From the NCBI GenBank assembly GCA_963800235.1, contig CAWDAD010000001.1, forward strand, positions 620,001 through 684,000: 64,000 bases of DNA, written 5' to 3'. Of the stretch, positions 31,844 to 40,813 are shown one piece after another (within the stretch, counting starts at the first letter, position 1; every line of letters starts with the position of its first letter). This DNA is from CAVVNP01 sp963800235. Its GTDB lineage: Bacteria > Actinomycetota > Acidimicrobiia > Acidimicrobiales > Iamiaceae. The notes under the pieces were generated by a model. The model saw only the letters and a program-made list of their open reading frames with translations. It was not told the DNA's origin and ran no database searches. A program made the position numbers and the translations under genes.

Positions 31844-33397
31844 CCGGCGGGGATGCTGACCGAAGAAGGCAATCGGCCGGCCGTCCGGTCGTCGGCCGAG
31901 CGCCAGGGCGGCGCGGTCGACGACGAACACGAGCGTGCCGAGCACCAGGGGGTCGACCAGCAGCCGGTAGCGGGCGTTCTCGTTGATCTCGAAGAGCGAG
32001 CCCGTCGCGGTCGTCCACGCCACGAGGAACCCGACGGTCAGCCATCCGACGAGCGAGACCCGTCGCTCCCCCCGTCGCAGCCGGATCAGCGCCACCAGGC
32101 CGAGGCACACCGAGGCGCCGACCCCCACCACGGCGAGGACGAGCAGGTCGACGCCGCCGTGGGCGGCCAGCCGCACGTCGCTCCAGCCGGTGCGGACGAC
32201 CGGGTCGAGCGCGACCCGTCCGAAGACGACCTGCTCGTAGACGTCGTCGACCCGCTCGAGCCGCTGGACGTTGCGGGTGTAGATGATCGGCGCCGCCGGC
32301 TCGAAGTACATCTGGGCGGCGGCGAGCTCGGCGTCGGCGAACTGACCCGGGTGATGGCGGATGAAGGAAAGGGCGTCGGACTGCTGCCGGCGGTACACCG
32401 CGAGCTGGCACCAGTAGTCGAGGTTGGCGGTGCCGCTCCGGGGGCGGATCGGGTCGGCCAGCACGGGCACGTCCCGGTGCTCGACGTGGCAGCGCGGCAG
32501 GTACGGCGCGTAGGTGTCGTAGGGGTAGAACACCGGCAGGCCGAAGATCGGCGAGACCTCACCCGACGCGATCAGCTGGGCGCGCTCCCGGGGGTCGACG
32601 ACCGACGCCGCGATCTTCGACAGGCTCGGACCCATCCAGGTGGTCAGGGAGAACTGGTCGTAGAGCACCAGGTTCTTGGCCATGAACCCGACGATGACCA
32701 GCGCCGGCAGCGCCGCGACGACCAGCCCCCGACGCAGGCCCGAGGCCGGGCGCCGCAGCGCCAGCACGCCGGCGACCAGCAGCACGAACCAGATGGGGTG
32801 GTACACGGTGCGGATCAGCACCACGGCGGCGGCGACGGTCACCAGCAGGCCGAAGGTGCGGTCGGTCCCCCGCGTCACGTGGTCGCAGACGAGCAGCACC
32901 AGCCACAGCAGCAGCAGCACCGTCGGCTCGTCGTAGGTGGGCAGGTTCTCGATCACCACCAGCGCCGGGTACACCGCGACCAGCCCGACCGCGGACAGCA
33001 CCGCCCAGCGGCGCAGACCCAGGCGGGCCAGCACCCGACGCAGCAGGAGCAGGATCGCCAGGCCCATGGCCAGGTAGAGCACCTGCAGGGTGATGCCGTC
33101 CGGGAAGGGCGAGACCTTCAGCACCAGCCCGAGCAGGAAGGGGAAGAGCGGCGGCTGGGTGTGCTGGTAGAAGCTCGTCTGCACCAGGTGGCGCTGCAGC
33201 AGGCCGAGATCGGGGAGGTGGGGGGCGAAGCTCAGGATCCCGACGTCCATGCGTACGCCCACCACGCCCAGGTACACCGCCCGGGTGGCGGCGAAGGCGG
33301 CGACCACCAGCAGGTCGTCGGTCGCCGGTCGCCACCGGGCGAGCCGGTCGAGGACCGGGCCCGCCGGGCGCGGCGGGCTGGCCACCGGCGTCGTCAC
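31841..33397 (-). CDS. Multi-pass membrane protein, GT-C (PMT/ArnT-like) glycosyltransferase candidate
   Basis: 518 residues with about ten hydrophobic segments. The layout suggests a GT-C enzyme: an early acidic loop (VGVRMDVGILSFAPHLPDLG) after the first helix, QHTQPPLFPFLLGLVLK next, then clustered helices and a C-terminal lumenal stretch. GT-C enzymes move sugars from polyprenyl carriers onto lipids or proteins outside the membrane. I do not see a decisive family motif, so the substrate is unknown. GTG 33397 is chosen because TACCGT lies 7 bases upstream; the earlier GTG 33406 overlaps that box. Its last codons overlap the dapA -10. Confidence 0.7.
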   Translation of the reverse strand: MTTPVASPPRPAGPVLDRLARWRPATDDLLVVAAFAATRAVYLGVVGVRMDVGILSFAPHLPDLGLLQRHLVQTSFYQHTQPPLFPFLLGLVLKVSPFPDGITLQVLYLAMGLAILLLLRRVLARLGLRRWAVLSAVGLVAVYPALVVIENLPTYDEPTVLLLLWLVLLVCDHVTRGTDRTFGLLVTVAAAVVLIRTVYHPIWFVLLVAGVLALRRPASGLRRGLVVAALPALVIVGFMAKNLVLYDQFSLTTWMGPSLSKIAASVVDPRERAQLIASGEVSPIFGLPVFYPYDTYAPYLPRCHVEHRDVPVLADPIRPRSGTANLDYWCQLAVYRRQQSDALSFIRHHPGQFADAELAAAQMYFEPAAPIIYTRNVQRLERVDDVYEQVVFGRVALDPVVRTGWSDVRLAAHGGVDLLVLAVVGVGASVCLGLVALIRLRRGERRVSLVGWLTVGFLVAWTTATGSLFEINENARYRLLVDPLVLGTLVFVVDRAALALGRRPDGRPIAFFGQHPRR

Positions 33398-33404
33398 CCG
33401 GGGC

Positions 33405-33410
33405 ACGGTA
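33405..33410 (-). promoter_or_regulatory. -10 box for leaderless membrane glycosyltransferase gene
   Basis: TACCGT on the minus strand, 7 bases before GTG 33397. Confidence 0.4.
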
Positions 33411-33496
33411 GGCGCGCCGCCTGGCGCGGGCGCCCGGTCGGCGCTGGTCCGCGGCGGCGCGCGGGCCCGACGGGGCTCAGCCGGGCGTGACGAGGG

Positions 33497-34621
33497 TCAG
33501 GCCGGCTGCTCGCCGACCTCGCCCTCGGCGAGGGCGAAGGCCTCGTACTCCTCGCCGGTGTCGGCCCAGTCCTCGAACTGGATGACGCCCAGCTCGCCGA
33601 ACCGCTGGCGCAGCCAGCCGTCGCCGGCGTCGAGCAGGCCGAGCTTCTTGCAGTTCGGCACGATCTTGGTGAAGAGCATCTGCTGGAAGAGGGTGCGCTG
33701 GGGCGAGGCCATCACCAGCGGGAGGACGTCGGCCGGCTCGATCCCGAGCCGCTCCCAGACCTCCTGCTGCAGGAACCGGTCGCGCATGCGCACCGCCGCC
33801 TCGAAGGCGAACTCCTGCCGCTCGCGGATCTCGGCCTGGGTGAGCCCGCCGTAGAACTCCTTCAGCGTCAGCACGCCGAAGGCCACGTGACGGGCCTCGT
33901 CGCTCATCACGTACCGCAGCAGCTTCTTCAGCAGCGGCTCGGTGGTGAGCTGGTGGATGAAGCCGAAGGCGGCCAGGGCCAGGCCCTCGACCATGATCTG
34001 CATGCCCAGGTAGGTCATGTCCCAGCGGCTGTCGGCCACGATGTCGTCGAGCAGCAGCCGGAGATGGGCGTTCACCGGGTAGTGGCCCGAGAGCTTCTCG
34101 TCGAGGTACTTGGCGAACACCTCGACGTGCCGGGCCTCGTCCATGACCTGCGTCGACGCGTAGTACTTGGCGTCGATCCACGGAACCGTCTCGACGATCT
34201 TGGCGGTGCACACGAGGGCGCCCTGCTCGCCGTGCATGAACTGGCTGAGCGTCCAGTTCTGGGCCTCGATGCCGAGGCGCACGAAGTCGTCGTCGGTCCA
34301 GCTCTCGAACGGGGTGCCGATCACGTCCATGCCCTCGGTGAGACCGTTGTTGGCGGCGGCGTTGGCCAGCACGACCTGCTCCTGGTCGACCACGGTGTCC
34401 CAGGGCAGGTCGGTCTCGCCGTTCCACTGGCTGGTCTTGGCCTTCTCGTAGAGCTTGGTGAGCGGCGGCCGGGCGCCCTTCTCGTAGTCCCAGGTGAAGA
34501 TGGCGTCGGCGTTGTCCTCGACGGTGTGGACCGCCTCGTCGACGTCGGTGTTGGTGATGGCCAGGATGCTGGCCAGGTCGTCGACGTCGGCGCGGCCGAG
34601 GATCTCTTCGGTGCTGGACAC
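33497..34621 (-). CDS. Ferritin-like di-iron protein (R2-like)
   Basis: 374 residues. A four-helix bundle of the ribonucleotide reductase R2/ferritin superfamily is indicated by two EXXH motifs, DEARHVEVF (about residue 163) and DEARHVAFG (about residue 245), with further helix Glu in MHGEQGALV and MVEGLALAAF. This gives the six ligands of a di-iron or Mn/Fe centre. It is not a standard NrdB/NrdF in its N-terminal 100 residues, and no R1 partner lies nearby; the local reductase is class II. It may be an R2-like oxidase or a fatty-acyl or aromatic oxygenase. GTG 34621 has AGGAGG six bases upstream. Divergent from a universal stress protein gene. Confidence 0.82.
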   Translation of the reverse strand: MSSTEEILGRADVDDLASILAITNTDVDEAVHTVEDNADAIFTWDYEKGARPPLTKLYEKAKTSQWNGETDLPWDTVVDQEQVVLANAAANNGLTEGMDVIGTPFESWTDDDFVRLGIEAQNWTLSQFMHGEQGALVCTAKIVETVPWIDAKYYASTQVMDEARHVEVFAKYLDEKLSGHYPVNAHLRLLLDDIVADSRWDMTYLGMQIMVEGLALAAFGFIHQLTTEPLLKKLLRYVMSDEARHVAFGVLTLKEFYGGLTQAEIRERQEFAFEAAVRMRDRFLQQEVWERLGIEPADVLPLVMASPQRTLFQQMLFTKIVPNCKKLGLLDAGDGWLRQRFGELGVIQFEDWADTGEEYEAFALAEGEVGEQPA

Positions 34622-34781
34622 GGGGCCTCCTGGCGGTGGTGACGAGGGTTCGGGCGTCGTGGGAAGGGCTGCCTGTCGGTCGGTGGGTCGGCCTCGTGAG
34701 GCCGGCGGGCACCGGCCCTGCCGCTCGTTCGCCCTCGGACGGTCAGCGTAGACGGGGACGGCGGCGTGCCAGCATGACGGG

Positions 34782-35252
34782 GTGACCACCGTGCTGCTGG
34801 CCTTCGACGGCTCCGACATCGCCCGTGACGCCATCACTCGGGCGGTGCGGCTGCTCGGTGACGACCACCGCTACCTGGCCCTGTCGGTCGTCCCCCCGGC
34901 CTTCGTCCCGGCCACGCCGCTCAGCCCGATGGACGCCCATCCGACCCTGTCGGACCCCGAGCTCGAGGAGCAGGTCGAGGACGAGGAGGAGAAGACAGCG
35001 GCCCGGGACCTCGACCGGCTGCTCGCCGACCTCGGCATCGCCGCCGAGACCCACGTGGTGGTGGGCGAGCCGGGCCCCACCATCTGCGACGCAGCCACCG
35101 ACCTGGGCGCCGAGCTGCTCGTCATCGGCTCCCACGGCCACGGCTGGCTCCGGCGGGTCTTCCTCGGGTCGGCCAGCGAGCACGTGCTGCACCACGCACC
35201 GTGCCCGGTGCTGGTCGTCCGCCACGAGGACGCCCCGACCCCCGACGACTGA
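34782..35252 (+). CDS. Universal stress protein (UspA family)
   Basis: 156 residues, a single Usp domain. It starts TVLLAFDGSDIARDAI and ends with the ATP-binding signature IGSHGHGWLRRVFLGSASEHV, then APCPVLVV, so it should bind ATP. A charged insert (ELEEQVEDEEEKTAARDLDRLL) forms a helix in the middle. GTG 34782 is preceded by CAGCAT at 6 bases, a weak -10. Such proteins respond to starvation, redox or dormancy signals; the trigger here is unknown. Divergent from the di-iron protein and convergent with SURF1. Confidence 0.9.
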   Translation: MTTVLLAFDGSDIARDAITRAVRLLGDDHRYLALSVVPPAFVPATPLSPMDAHPTLSDPELEEQVEDEEEKTAARDLDRLLADLGIAAETHVVVGEPGPTICDAATDLGAELLVIGSHGHGWLRRVFLGSASEHVLHHAPCPVLVVRHEDAPTPDD

Positions 35253-35300
35253 GGGCCGACAGCGGGCCGGCCGCCGTCGGCCGCCAGCGCGGCCGCCCGA

Positions 35301-36140
35301 TCAGCCGACCGGGGCGTCGACCCGGTCCGGCTCGCCGGTGGTGGTCTCGTCGAGGTCGGGTCCCCGCTCGCGGTCGCGGGCTGCCCGGCGGAGGATGAAC
35401 GGGTAGATGGCCAGCGCCATGGCCGAGAAGGACCACCACTGGATCATGTAGGAGAGGTGGGGGCCCTCGCTCAGCTCCGGACCGGGCAGGACCGTCGGGG
35501 TCGTCTGCGGGTCGGTGGTGGGTTGCTGGCGCTCGAGCTGGACGTAGGCGGGGATCAGCCGCTCGGGGACCTGCTCCTGGAGGCGGGCGATGTCGGCCCG
35601 GGCCAGGTTGGTGAGCGTGCCGGTGGCGGGATCCCGGGCGCCGAAGCTCCCCCGCGTCTGGGTGGTCTGGAGCAGCCCCACGACCTGCACCCGGCCGGCC
35701 GGGGCGGCGAAGGTGGCCGGCACCGACTGCTTGGACCCGTCGTTCGGGATCCAGCCCCGGTTGACGACCAGCGCGGTGCCGTCGTCGAGCACCAGCGGGG
35801 TGAGCACCCAGGACCCGGCCGCCCCGTTCAGGCTGCGGCCCCGGACCAGCACCTCCTGGTCCCGTCGGTAGGTGCCCGACGCGGTGACCTGCCGGTACTC
35901 GACCGACCGGGCCCGGGCCAGTCCGGCCGAGCCGAAGTCGTCACCGGCGGTCAACAGGTCGGTGACGGGGGCCGGGGCGGCGGCGATGCGCTCCTCGATC
36001 CGGTGGTTCTCGGCCTTGCGCTGGTCGAGCCGCCGGAGCTGCCAGAAGCCGAGGTTGACCATCACCACGACCATCGCCAGCACGAACAGGTGGGACAGGA
36101 TCCACTTCGGCCGGAGGGCGAAGCGGTACCGCTCAGGCAT
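35301..36140 (-). CDS. SURF1 family protein (cytochrome c oxidase assembly)
   Basis: 279 residues with a membrane helix at each end (about 12-33 and 232-250), the SURF1 topology. Family landmarks: NLGFWQLRRLDQRKAEN after the first helix, VNRGWIPND in the middle, and GPHLSYMIQWWSFSAMALAIYPF at the second helix. SURF1 helps insert heme into the aa3 oxidase. No oxidase subunits are nearby. ATG 36140 is the first start of the frame. The region upstream holds a 37-bp inverted repeat. Confidence 0.92.
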   Translation of the reverse strand: MPERYRFALRPKWILSHLFVLAMVVVMVNLGFWQLRRLDQRKAENHRIEERIAAAPAPVTDLLTAGDDFGSAGLARARSVEYRQVTASGTYRRDQEVLVRGRSLNGAAGSWVLTPLVLDDGTALVVNRGWIPNDGSKQSVPATFAAPAGRVQVVGLLQTTQTRGSFGARDPATGTLTNLARADIARLQEQVPERLIPAYVQLERQQPTTDPQTTPTVLPGPELSEGPHLSYMIQWWSFSAMALAIYPFILRRAARDRERGPDLDETTTGEPDRVDAPVG

Positions 36141-36198
36141 CGGGGCGAGGCTACGAGTTGCCGCCCGCCGCCCCCAGTCGGGACCCGTCGGTCAACCC

Positions 36199-36235
36199 GT
36201 CGCAGTTGTGGGTCTGGGCCCCGCACAACTGCGAC
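36199..36235. repeat. 12-bp inverted repeat, 13-base spacer
   Basis: GTCGCAGTTGTG (36199-36210) and CACAACTGCGAC (36224-36235) are exact inverse complements. The site lies in the gap between the acyl-CoA ligase stop and the SURF1 start. It could be a terminator hairpin, an operator or a REP-like element; no second copy was noticed in this window. Confidence 0.75.
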
Positions 36236-36343
36236 AACTTCGGTGACACCGTCAGGCTGCGCAGGCGCCAGCCGGAGCAGCACGAAGCGGTGACACCCGT
36301 CGTGGCGAAGCCAGCGCCGCCCCCCTGGGCGGCGCCCGACAAC

Positions 36344-37963
36344 TCAGAACTCGTGGTCCTCGAAGCGGGCTCGGAGGTCCTTCTTGGAGAACTTGCCGAC
36401 GGAGGTCTTCGGCACCGCGTCGATGAAGACCACCTCGTCGGGCAGCCACCACTTGGCGACCTTGCCCTCGAGGAACTCGCTGAGCTCCTCGGCGGTGGCC
36501 TCCTCGCCCTCCCGCAGCACCACGCAGGCCACCGGCCGCTCACCCCACTTGGGGTGGGGCAGGCCGATGACCGCGGCCTCGGCGACCTTGGGATGGCCCA
36601 TCAGTTCGTTCTCGAGCTCGACCGAGCTGATCCACTCGCCGCCGGACTTCACCACGTCCTTGGTGCGGTCGACGATGCGGACGTAGCCCTCGGCGTCGAC
36701 GGTGGCCACGTCACCGGTGCGCAGCCAGCCGTCGTCGGTGAAGGAGTCCTCGGCCCGGTCGTCGTCGTAGTAGGTGGCGGCGATCCAGGGTCCGGCGGCC
36801 TGCAGCTCGCCCGAGGTCTCGCCGTCGGCGGGGACCGGCTTGCCGTCGGGGTCGAGGATGCGCAGGTCGACCAGCATCTGGGGGATGCCGACGGTCGTGC
36901 GCAGGTCGGCCAGCTCCTCGTCGCTGCGGTCGAGCAGGTTGGACTTCACGCTGGCGACGGTGGCGACCGGGCTGGTCTCGGTCATGCCCCAGGCCTGCAT
37001 GATGGGCAGCCCCGTCTTGGCCCGGTAGCCCTCCGACAGCGACTTGGGCACCGCCGAACCGCCGCACGGGATGGCCCGCAGGGCCGAGACGTCGCGGCCG
37101 TCGAGCTCGTCGAGCACGCCCATCCAGATGGTGGGCACGCCGGCGGCGACGGTGACGTGCTCGGTCTCGATCAGGTCGGCCAGCGAGGGCGGGGTCAGGT
37201 CGGGGCCGGGCATCACGAGCGACGCCCCCGAGGCCACGCCGGCGTGGGCCAGTCCCCAGGCGTTGGCGTGGAACATGGGAACGACCGGCAGGATCACGTC
37301 GGTCTCGCGGATGCCGATGCTGTCGGCGATCATCACGCCGAGGGTGTGCAGCACCGTCGAGCGGTGGCTGTACACCACGCCCTTGGGGTTGCCCGTCGTG
37401 CCGCTCGTGTAGCACATCGACGCGGCCTGGTCCTCGTCCTCGACGTGCAGCTCGGCCGGCGAGGCGGCGGCCAGCAGCTCCTCGTAGTCGTGCAGCTCCT
37501 TGCCGGCGCCGGCGTCGTCGGGCTGCTCGCCCACCCCGTCGTCCATCACCACCACGTGGCGGACCGTCTTCATGGTGTCGAGCAGGGGCCACAGCAGCTT
37601 GGTGAGCGACCGGTCGACGAAGATGACCTCGTCCTCGGCGTGGTTGGCGACGTAGGTGAGCTGCTCGGGGAAGAGCCGGATGTTCAGGGTGTGCAGCACC
37701 CGGCCGCTGCAGGGCGAGCCGAAGTAGAGCTCGAGGTGGCGGGCGGTGTTCCAGGCGAAGGTCGCCACCCGGCCGTCGCCGGAGATGCCGAGGTCGTCGA
37801 GCGCCCCGGCCAGGCGTCGGGTGCGCTCGACCCACTCGCCGTAGGTGCTGCGCTCCCGGCCCGTGGCGGTGGCGGTGACGATCTGCTTGCTCGGGTACAA
37901 CCGCTCGGCGCGCTCGACGAAGTGGGTCAGCGCCAGCGGGCGGTCCTGCATCAGTCCCTGCAT
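36344..37963 (-). CDS. Long-chain fatty acid-CoA ligase (AMP-forming)
   Basis: 539 residues, ANL superfamily. The P-loop-like motif is MCYTSGTTGNPKGVVYSH; others are QAWGMTETSPVATV, GWLRTGDVATVDAEGYVRIVDR, GEWISSVELEN and the C-terminal catalytic Lys in PKTSVGKFSKKDLR. It activates a carboxylic acid to its acyl-adenylate and CoA thioester. The N-terminus (MQGLMQDRPLALTHFVERAE) is that of the medium/long-chain group often annotated FadD; chain length cannot be read from sequence. ATG 37963 follows GAGG by 7 bases; the TTG just before it and ATG 37951 are alternatives. Single gene, not obviously in an operon. Confidence 0.92.
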   Translation of the reverse strand: MQGLMQDRPLALTHFVERAERLYPSKQIVTATATGRERSTYGEWVERTRRLAGALDDLGISGDGRVATFAWNTARHLELYFGSPCSGRVLHTLNIRLFPEQLTYVANHAEDEVIFVDRSLTKLLWPLLDTMKTVRHVVVMDDGVGEQPDDAGAGKELHDYEELLAAASPAELHVEDEDQAASMCYTSGTTGNPKGVVYSHRSTVLHTLGVMIADSIGIRETDVILPVVPMFHANAWGLAHAGVASGASLVMPGPDLTPPSLADLIETEHVTVAAGVPTIWMGVLDELDGRDVSALRAIPCGGSAVPKSLSEGYRAKTGLPIMQAWGMTETSPVATVASVKSNLLDRSDEELADLRTTVGIPQMLVDLRILDPDGKPVPADGETSGELQAAGPWIAATYYDDDRAEDSFTDDGWLRTGDVATVDAEGYVRIVDRTKDVVKSGGEWISSVELENELMGHPKVAEAAVIGLPHPKWGERPVACVVLREGEEATAEELSEFLEGKVAKWWLPDEVVFIDAVPKTSVGKFSKKDLRARFEDHEF

Positions 37964-38057
37964 CAAGGGCCTCGAAGGGTGGGGAACGGGTGGGTGCGGT
38001 CGAGGGTAGACAACGCCGACCGGCGGTGCTCGGGCGCCGGCTGGCAGACTTCGGGGC

Positions 38058-38774
38058 TTGGACCCGGTCGCCGATCCCCCGTCACCGGTGCCGGCCGGTC
38101 GCTCCCGTCACGACGGGCCGGGCAGCCGACTGGCGCTCTGGGCGGTGATCGTGCCGCTCGTCGTGCTCGTCATCTGCGGCTACCTGTCGACCGCCCTGCT
38201 CGGCGCCCTGGTCGACCACCACCCCCTCTGGCTCATCGCGCTGTCGTCGAGCAACCGGAACCTGGTGCTCGCCAGCGGCAGCGCCGGCTGGTTCGGCTAC
38301 TACCTGGTCGGCACCCTGCGGCTGCTGGCGCCGGACCCGCTCTTCTACCTGCTCGGCTGGTGGTACGGCGACGCCGCCATCCACTGGATGGAGCGCAAGT
38401 CGCCGACCTACGGGCAGCTCTTCCGCTCGCTCGAGGGGCTGTTCGCCAAGGCCGGCTACCCGCTGGTGTTCCTCGCCTCGAACAACCCCATCTGCCTGCT
38501 GGCGGGGGCGTCGGCCATGCCCGTGGTGCCGTTCCTCGTGGTCGACGTGGCCGGCACCATCGCCCGGCTGGCGCTGATCCGGGCCGTCGGCGACGTGTTC
38601 AGCAGCCCGCTCGATGCCGTCCGGGGGTTCATCGCCGACCACCGCATCCCGGTGATCGCGGTCAGCGTCCTGCTCGTCGGGTTCACCATCTGGAGCGAGC
38701 GCCGCCGGGGACAGGGACAGGCCGAGTCGCTCGTGCACCTCGAGGAGGACCTCGGCTCGGAGCTGTACGAGTGA
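38058..38774 (+). CDS. VTT-domain (DedA/SNARE-associated-like) membrane protein
   Basis: 238 residues with about five hydrophobic segments. The core resembles the DedA/VTT fold: SAGWFGYYLVGTLRLLAPDPLFYLLGWW, then GYPLVFLASNNPICLLAGASAM and DVAGTIARLALIRAVGDVF. VTT proteins are thought to act in lipid scrambling or carrier recycling. The start is TTG 38058, with CAGACT 7 bases upstream and no ribosome-binding site, so it is uncertain. It overlaps the downstream SDR gene by four bases (GTGA). Confidence 0.75.
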   Translation: MDPVADPPSPVPAGRSRHDGPGSRLALWAVIVPLVVLVICGYLSTALLGALVDHHPLWLIALSSSNRNLVLASGSAGWFGYYLVGTLRLLAPDPLFYLLGWWYGDAAIHWMERKSPTYGQLFRSLEGLFAKAGYPLVFLASNNPICLLAGASAMPVVPFLVVDVAGTIARLALIRAVGDVFSSPLDAVRGFIADHRIPVIAVSVLLVGFTIWSERRRGQGQAESLVHLEEDLGSELYE

Positions 38775-39529
38775 GCCGCCTCGCCGTCGTCACCGGAGCC
38801 AGCTCCGGCATCGGCGCCGCCACCGCCGCCCGCCTGCGCGACGACGGCTTCGAGGTGGTGATCGGGGCCCGCCGGCTCGACCGCCTCGGCGAGGTGGCCG
38901 ACCGGATCGGCGCCACCGCCCGGGTCCTCGACGTGTGCGATCCCGAGTCGGTCGAACGGTTCTGCGACGGGGTCGAGCGCTGCGACCTGCTGGTCAACAA
39001 CGCCGGCGGCGCCAAGGGCCTGCGTCCCGTGGCCGAGGCCGACGAGGAGGAGTGGCGCTGGATGTTCGACGCCAACGTCCTCGGCGTCATGCGCATGACC
39101 CGGGCGCTCCTGCCGAAGCTGGTGGCCGGCGGCGACGGGCACGTCGTGGTGGTCGGCTCCATCGCCGCCCTCGAGGCCTACCCGGGCGGGGCCGGCTACA
39201 ACGCCGCCAAGTTCGGGGCCCGGGCGGTCACCTCGGCGCTGCGTCGTGAGCTGCTCGGGCAGCCGGTGCGCATCACCGAGGTCGACCCGGGGATGGTCGA
39301 GACCGACTTCAGCCTGGTGCGCTTCGGCGGGGACCGGGACCGGGCCGACGCCGTCTACGACGGGGTGGACGCCCTGACCGCCGAGGACGTGGCCGACTGC
39401 ATCGCCTGGGCCGCCACCCGCCCCAGCCGGGTCAACATCGACCAGATCGTGGTGAAGCCCCGGGACCAGGCCAGCGCCACCGAGGTGCACCGGGTCAGAG
39501 ATCGAGGAGCCGGTCCAGACCGACGGTGA
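38771..39529 (+). CDS. SDR family oxidoreductase
   Basis: 252 residues, classical short-chain dehydrogenase. The cofactor motif VTGASSGIGAATAARL is at residues 7-22, NNAGG in the middle, catalytic Ser in VVGSIAALEAYPGG and YNAAK near residue 143. Arg residues after the second strand (GARRLDRLGEV) suggest NADP. It looks closest to the YdfG-like group acting on hydroxy acids. Coupled by overlap to the VTT membrane gene, and its last 35 bases overlap the convergent dapB gene, so the C-terminal tail (HRVRDRGAGPDRR) is probably not conserved. Confidence 0.9.
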   Translation: MSRLAVVTGASSGIGAATAARLRDDGFEVVIGARRLDRLGEVADRIGATARVLDVCDPESVERFCDGVERCDLLVNNAGGAKGLRPVAEADEEEWRWMFDANVLGVMRMTRALLPKLVAGGDGHVVVVGSIAALEAYPGGAGYNAAKFGARAVTSALRRELLGQPVRITEVDPGMVETDFSLVRFGGDRDRADAVYDGVDALTAEDVADCIAWAATRPSRVNIDQIVVKPRDQASATEVHRVRDRGAGPDRR

Positions 39530-40280
39530 CCCCGGGCCGGCCGGCCACCGCCTTCACCGCGATGACCACGCCCGGCATGAAGCTCGACCGGTCGTAGGAA
39601 TCGTGGCGGATGGTGAGCGACTGCCCCGTCGTGCCGAGCAGGACCTCCTGGTGGGCGACCAGGCCCCGCAGCCGGACGGCGTGGATGGGGATGTCCGCCG
39701 GCCCGCGACCGCCCCGGGCGCCGGGGATCACCTCGTTGGTGGTCGGGTCCTCGGCCCAGTCCGGGGAGGCGTCCGCCATCCGCTTCGCCGTCGCCCGGGC
39801 CGTGCCGGACGGGGCGTCGATCTTGCGGTCGTGGTGGAGCTCGATGATCTCGGCCGTCTCGAACCACGGCGCGGCCAGCTCCGCGAAGCGCATCATGAGC
39901 ACCGCCCCGATGGCGAAGTTGGGGGCGACGATGCAGTTGCTCGACGTGAACTCGCGCCGCAGGTCATCGACGTCCTCGGCGGTGAAGCCGGTGGTGCCCA
40001 CCACCGCGTGCACGCCGTTGGTCGCGCACCAGGCCAGGTTCTCGCGCGCCGCCTCGACGAGGGTGAAGTCGACCACCACCTCGGTCCCGGCGTGGCCGAG
40101 GGCCTCGATGCTCGGAGCGACGTGCAGGTCGAGGTCGAGCCCGGCCATCTGGCGGAGGTCGATGCCCGAGTGGAAGGGATCGACGGCCGCCACCAGCTCG
40201 AGGTCCCGGTCGGCGGCGACGGCGCGGCAGACCTCGAGGCCCATGCGTCCTCCGGCACCGACGACGCCGACCCGGATCAC
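39495..40280 (-). CDS. dapB: 4-hydroxy-tetrahydrodipicolinate reductase
   Basis: 261 residues. It reduces the DapA product to tetrahydrodipicolinate with NAD(P)H. Seen: nucleotide motif VGVVGAGGRMGLEVCR at the N-terminus, VVGTTGFTAEDVDDL, SSNCIVAPNFAIGAVLMMRF, and the catalytic block ELHHDRKIDAPSGTA. GTG 40280 lies 2 bases after the stop of the upstream gene, so it belongs to that transcript. Its place at the end of the rpsO-pnp-M16 series is typical; here two extra genes stand between the peptidase and dapB. Confidence 0.95.
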   Translation of the reverse strand: MIRVGVVGAGGRMGLEVCRAVAADRDLELVAAVDPFHSGIDLRQMAGLDLDLHVAPSIEALGHAGTEVVVDFTLVEAARENLAWCATNGVHAVVGTTGFTAEDVDDLRREFTSSNCIVAPNFAIGAVLMMRFAELAAPWFETAEIIELHHDRKIDAPSGTARATAKRMADASPDWAEDPTTNEVIPGARGGRGPADIPIHAVRLRGLVAHQEVLLGTTGQSLTIRHDSYDRSSFMPGVVIAVKAVAGRPGVTVGLDRLLDL

Positions 40281-40282
40281 GG

Positions 40283-40798
40283 CTAGACGTCGTCGAGGGT
40301 GAACCCGCCGGCGGGCGGCGGGGTGGCCGGCGGCGCCGGGGCCGAGGGGGCCGCCGGAGGGGGCGGGGAGGCGGGCGCGGGGGCGCCCGAGGCCGGCGGG
40401 GCGGCCGGGGGCGCGGTCGGCGGGGGGGCCACATCGGGCTGGGCGGTGGACGGGGCGGGCGGCGGCGGGGCGACGTCCGGCTGGGGCGCCGCCGCGCCGG
40501 GGGCCACCGACTCGGCCTCGGCCACCGTCTCCTCCTGGTGCGGGTCGCTGCCGAGCGGGCCGTGCTCGGCCTCGTGGGCCTGCAGCTCGCCGAACAGCCG
40601 CTCGATCTCGGCCGCGGCCCGACCCTCGTCGCGTCCGGTGCGCTGGGCGTAGACCCACGCCCCCAGGTCGCGCAGCAGCCCGTCGGCGTGCTTCTTGGCC
40701 TGGGCGGCGTCCAGCTTGGCCTGCCCCTGGTTCAGGCCCTCCTGGGCCTTGTTGGCCAGCGCGCTGGCCTGCTCCTTGGCCTTGTCGAGGAATCCCAC
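40283..40798 (-). CDS. Hypothetical protein with helical head and Pro/Ala-rich tail
   Basis: 171 residues, not recognised. Residues 1-80 are charged and helical (MGFLDKAKEQASALANKAQE; RTGRDEGRAAAEIERLFGEL), predicted coiled coil. Residues 95-165 are almost only Pro, Ala, Ser and Gly with QPDVAPPP repeats. It ends GGFTLDDV. There is no signal peptide or membrane segment. GTG 40798 has AAGGAG upstream. The helical N-terminus recalls actinobacterial zinc-ribbon-less stress or septal helper proteins, but I cannot assign it. It lies between an AIM24 protein and dapB, within the same transcript. Confidence 0.75.
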   Translation of the reverse strand: MGFLDKAKEQASALANKAQEGLNQGQAKLDAAQAKKHADGLLRDLGAWVYAQRTGRDEGRAAAEIERLFGELQAHEAEHGPLGSDPHQEETVAEAESVAPGAAAPQPDVAPPPPAPSTAQPDVAPPPTAPPAAPPASGAPAPASPPPPAAPSAPAPPATPPPAGGFTLDDV

Positions 40799-40813
40799 GT
40801 GCGTCTCCTTGGT

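Noticed and set aside
36158..39529. A 1123-codon open frame running into the SDR gene
   Set aside because: It reads antisense through the acyl-CoA ligase and VTT gene; only the part from GTG 38771 is a real protein.
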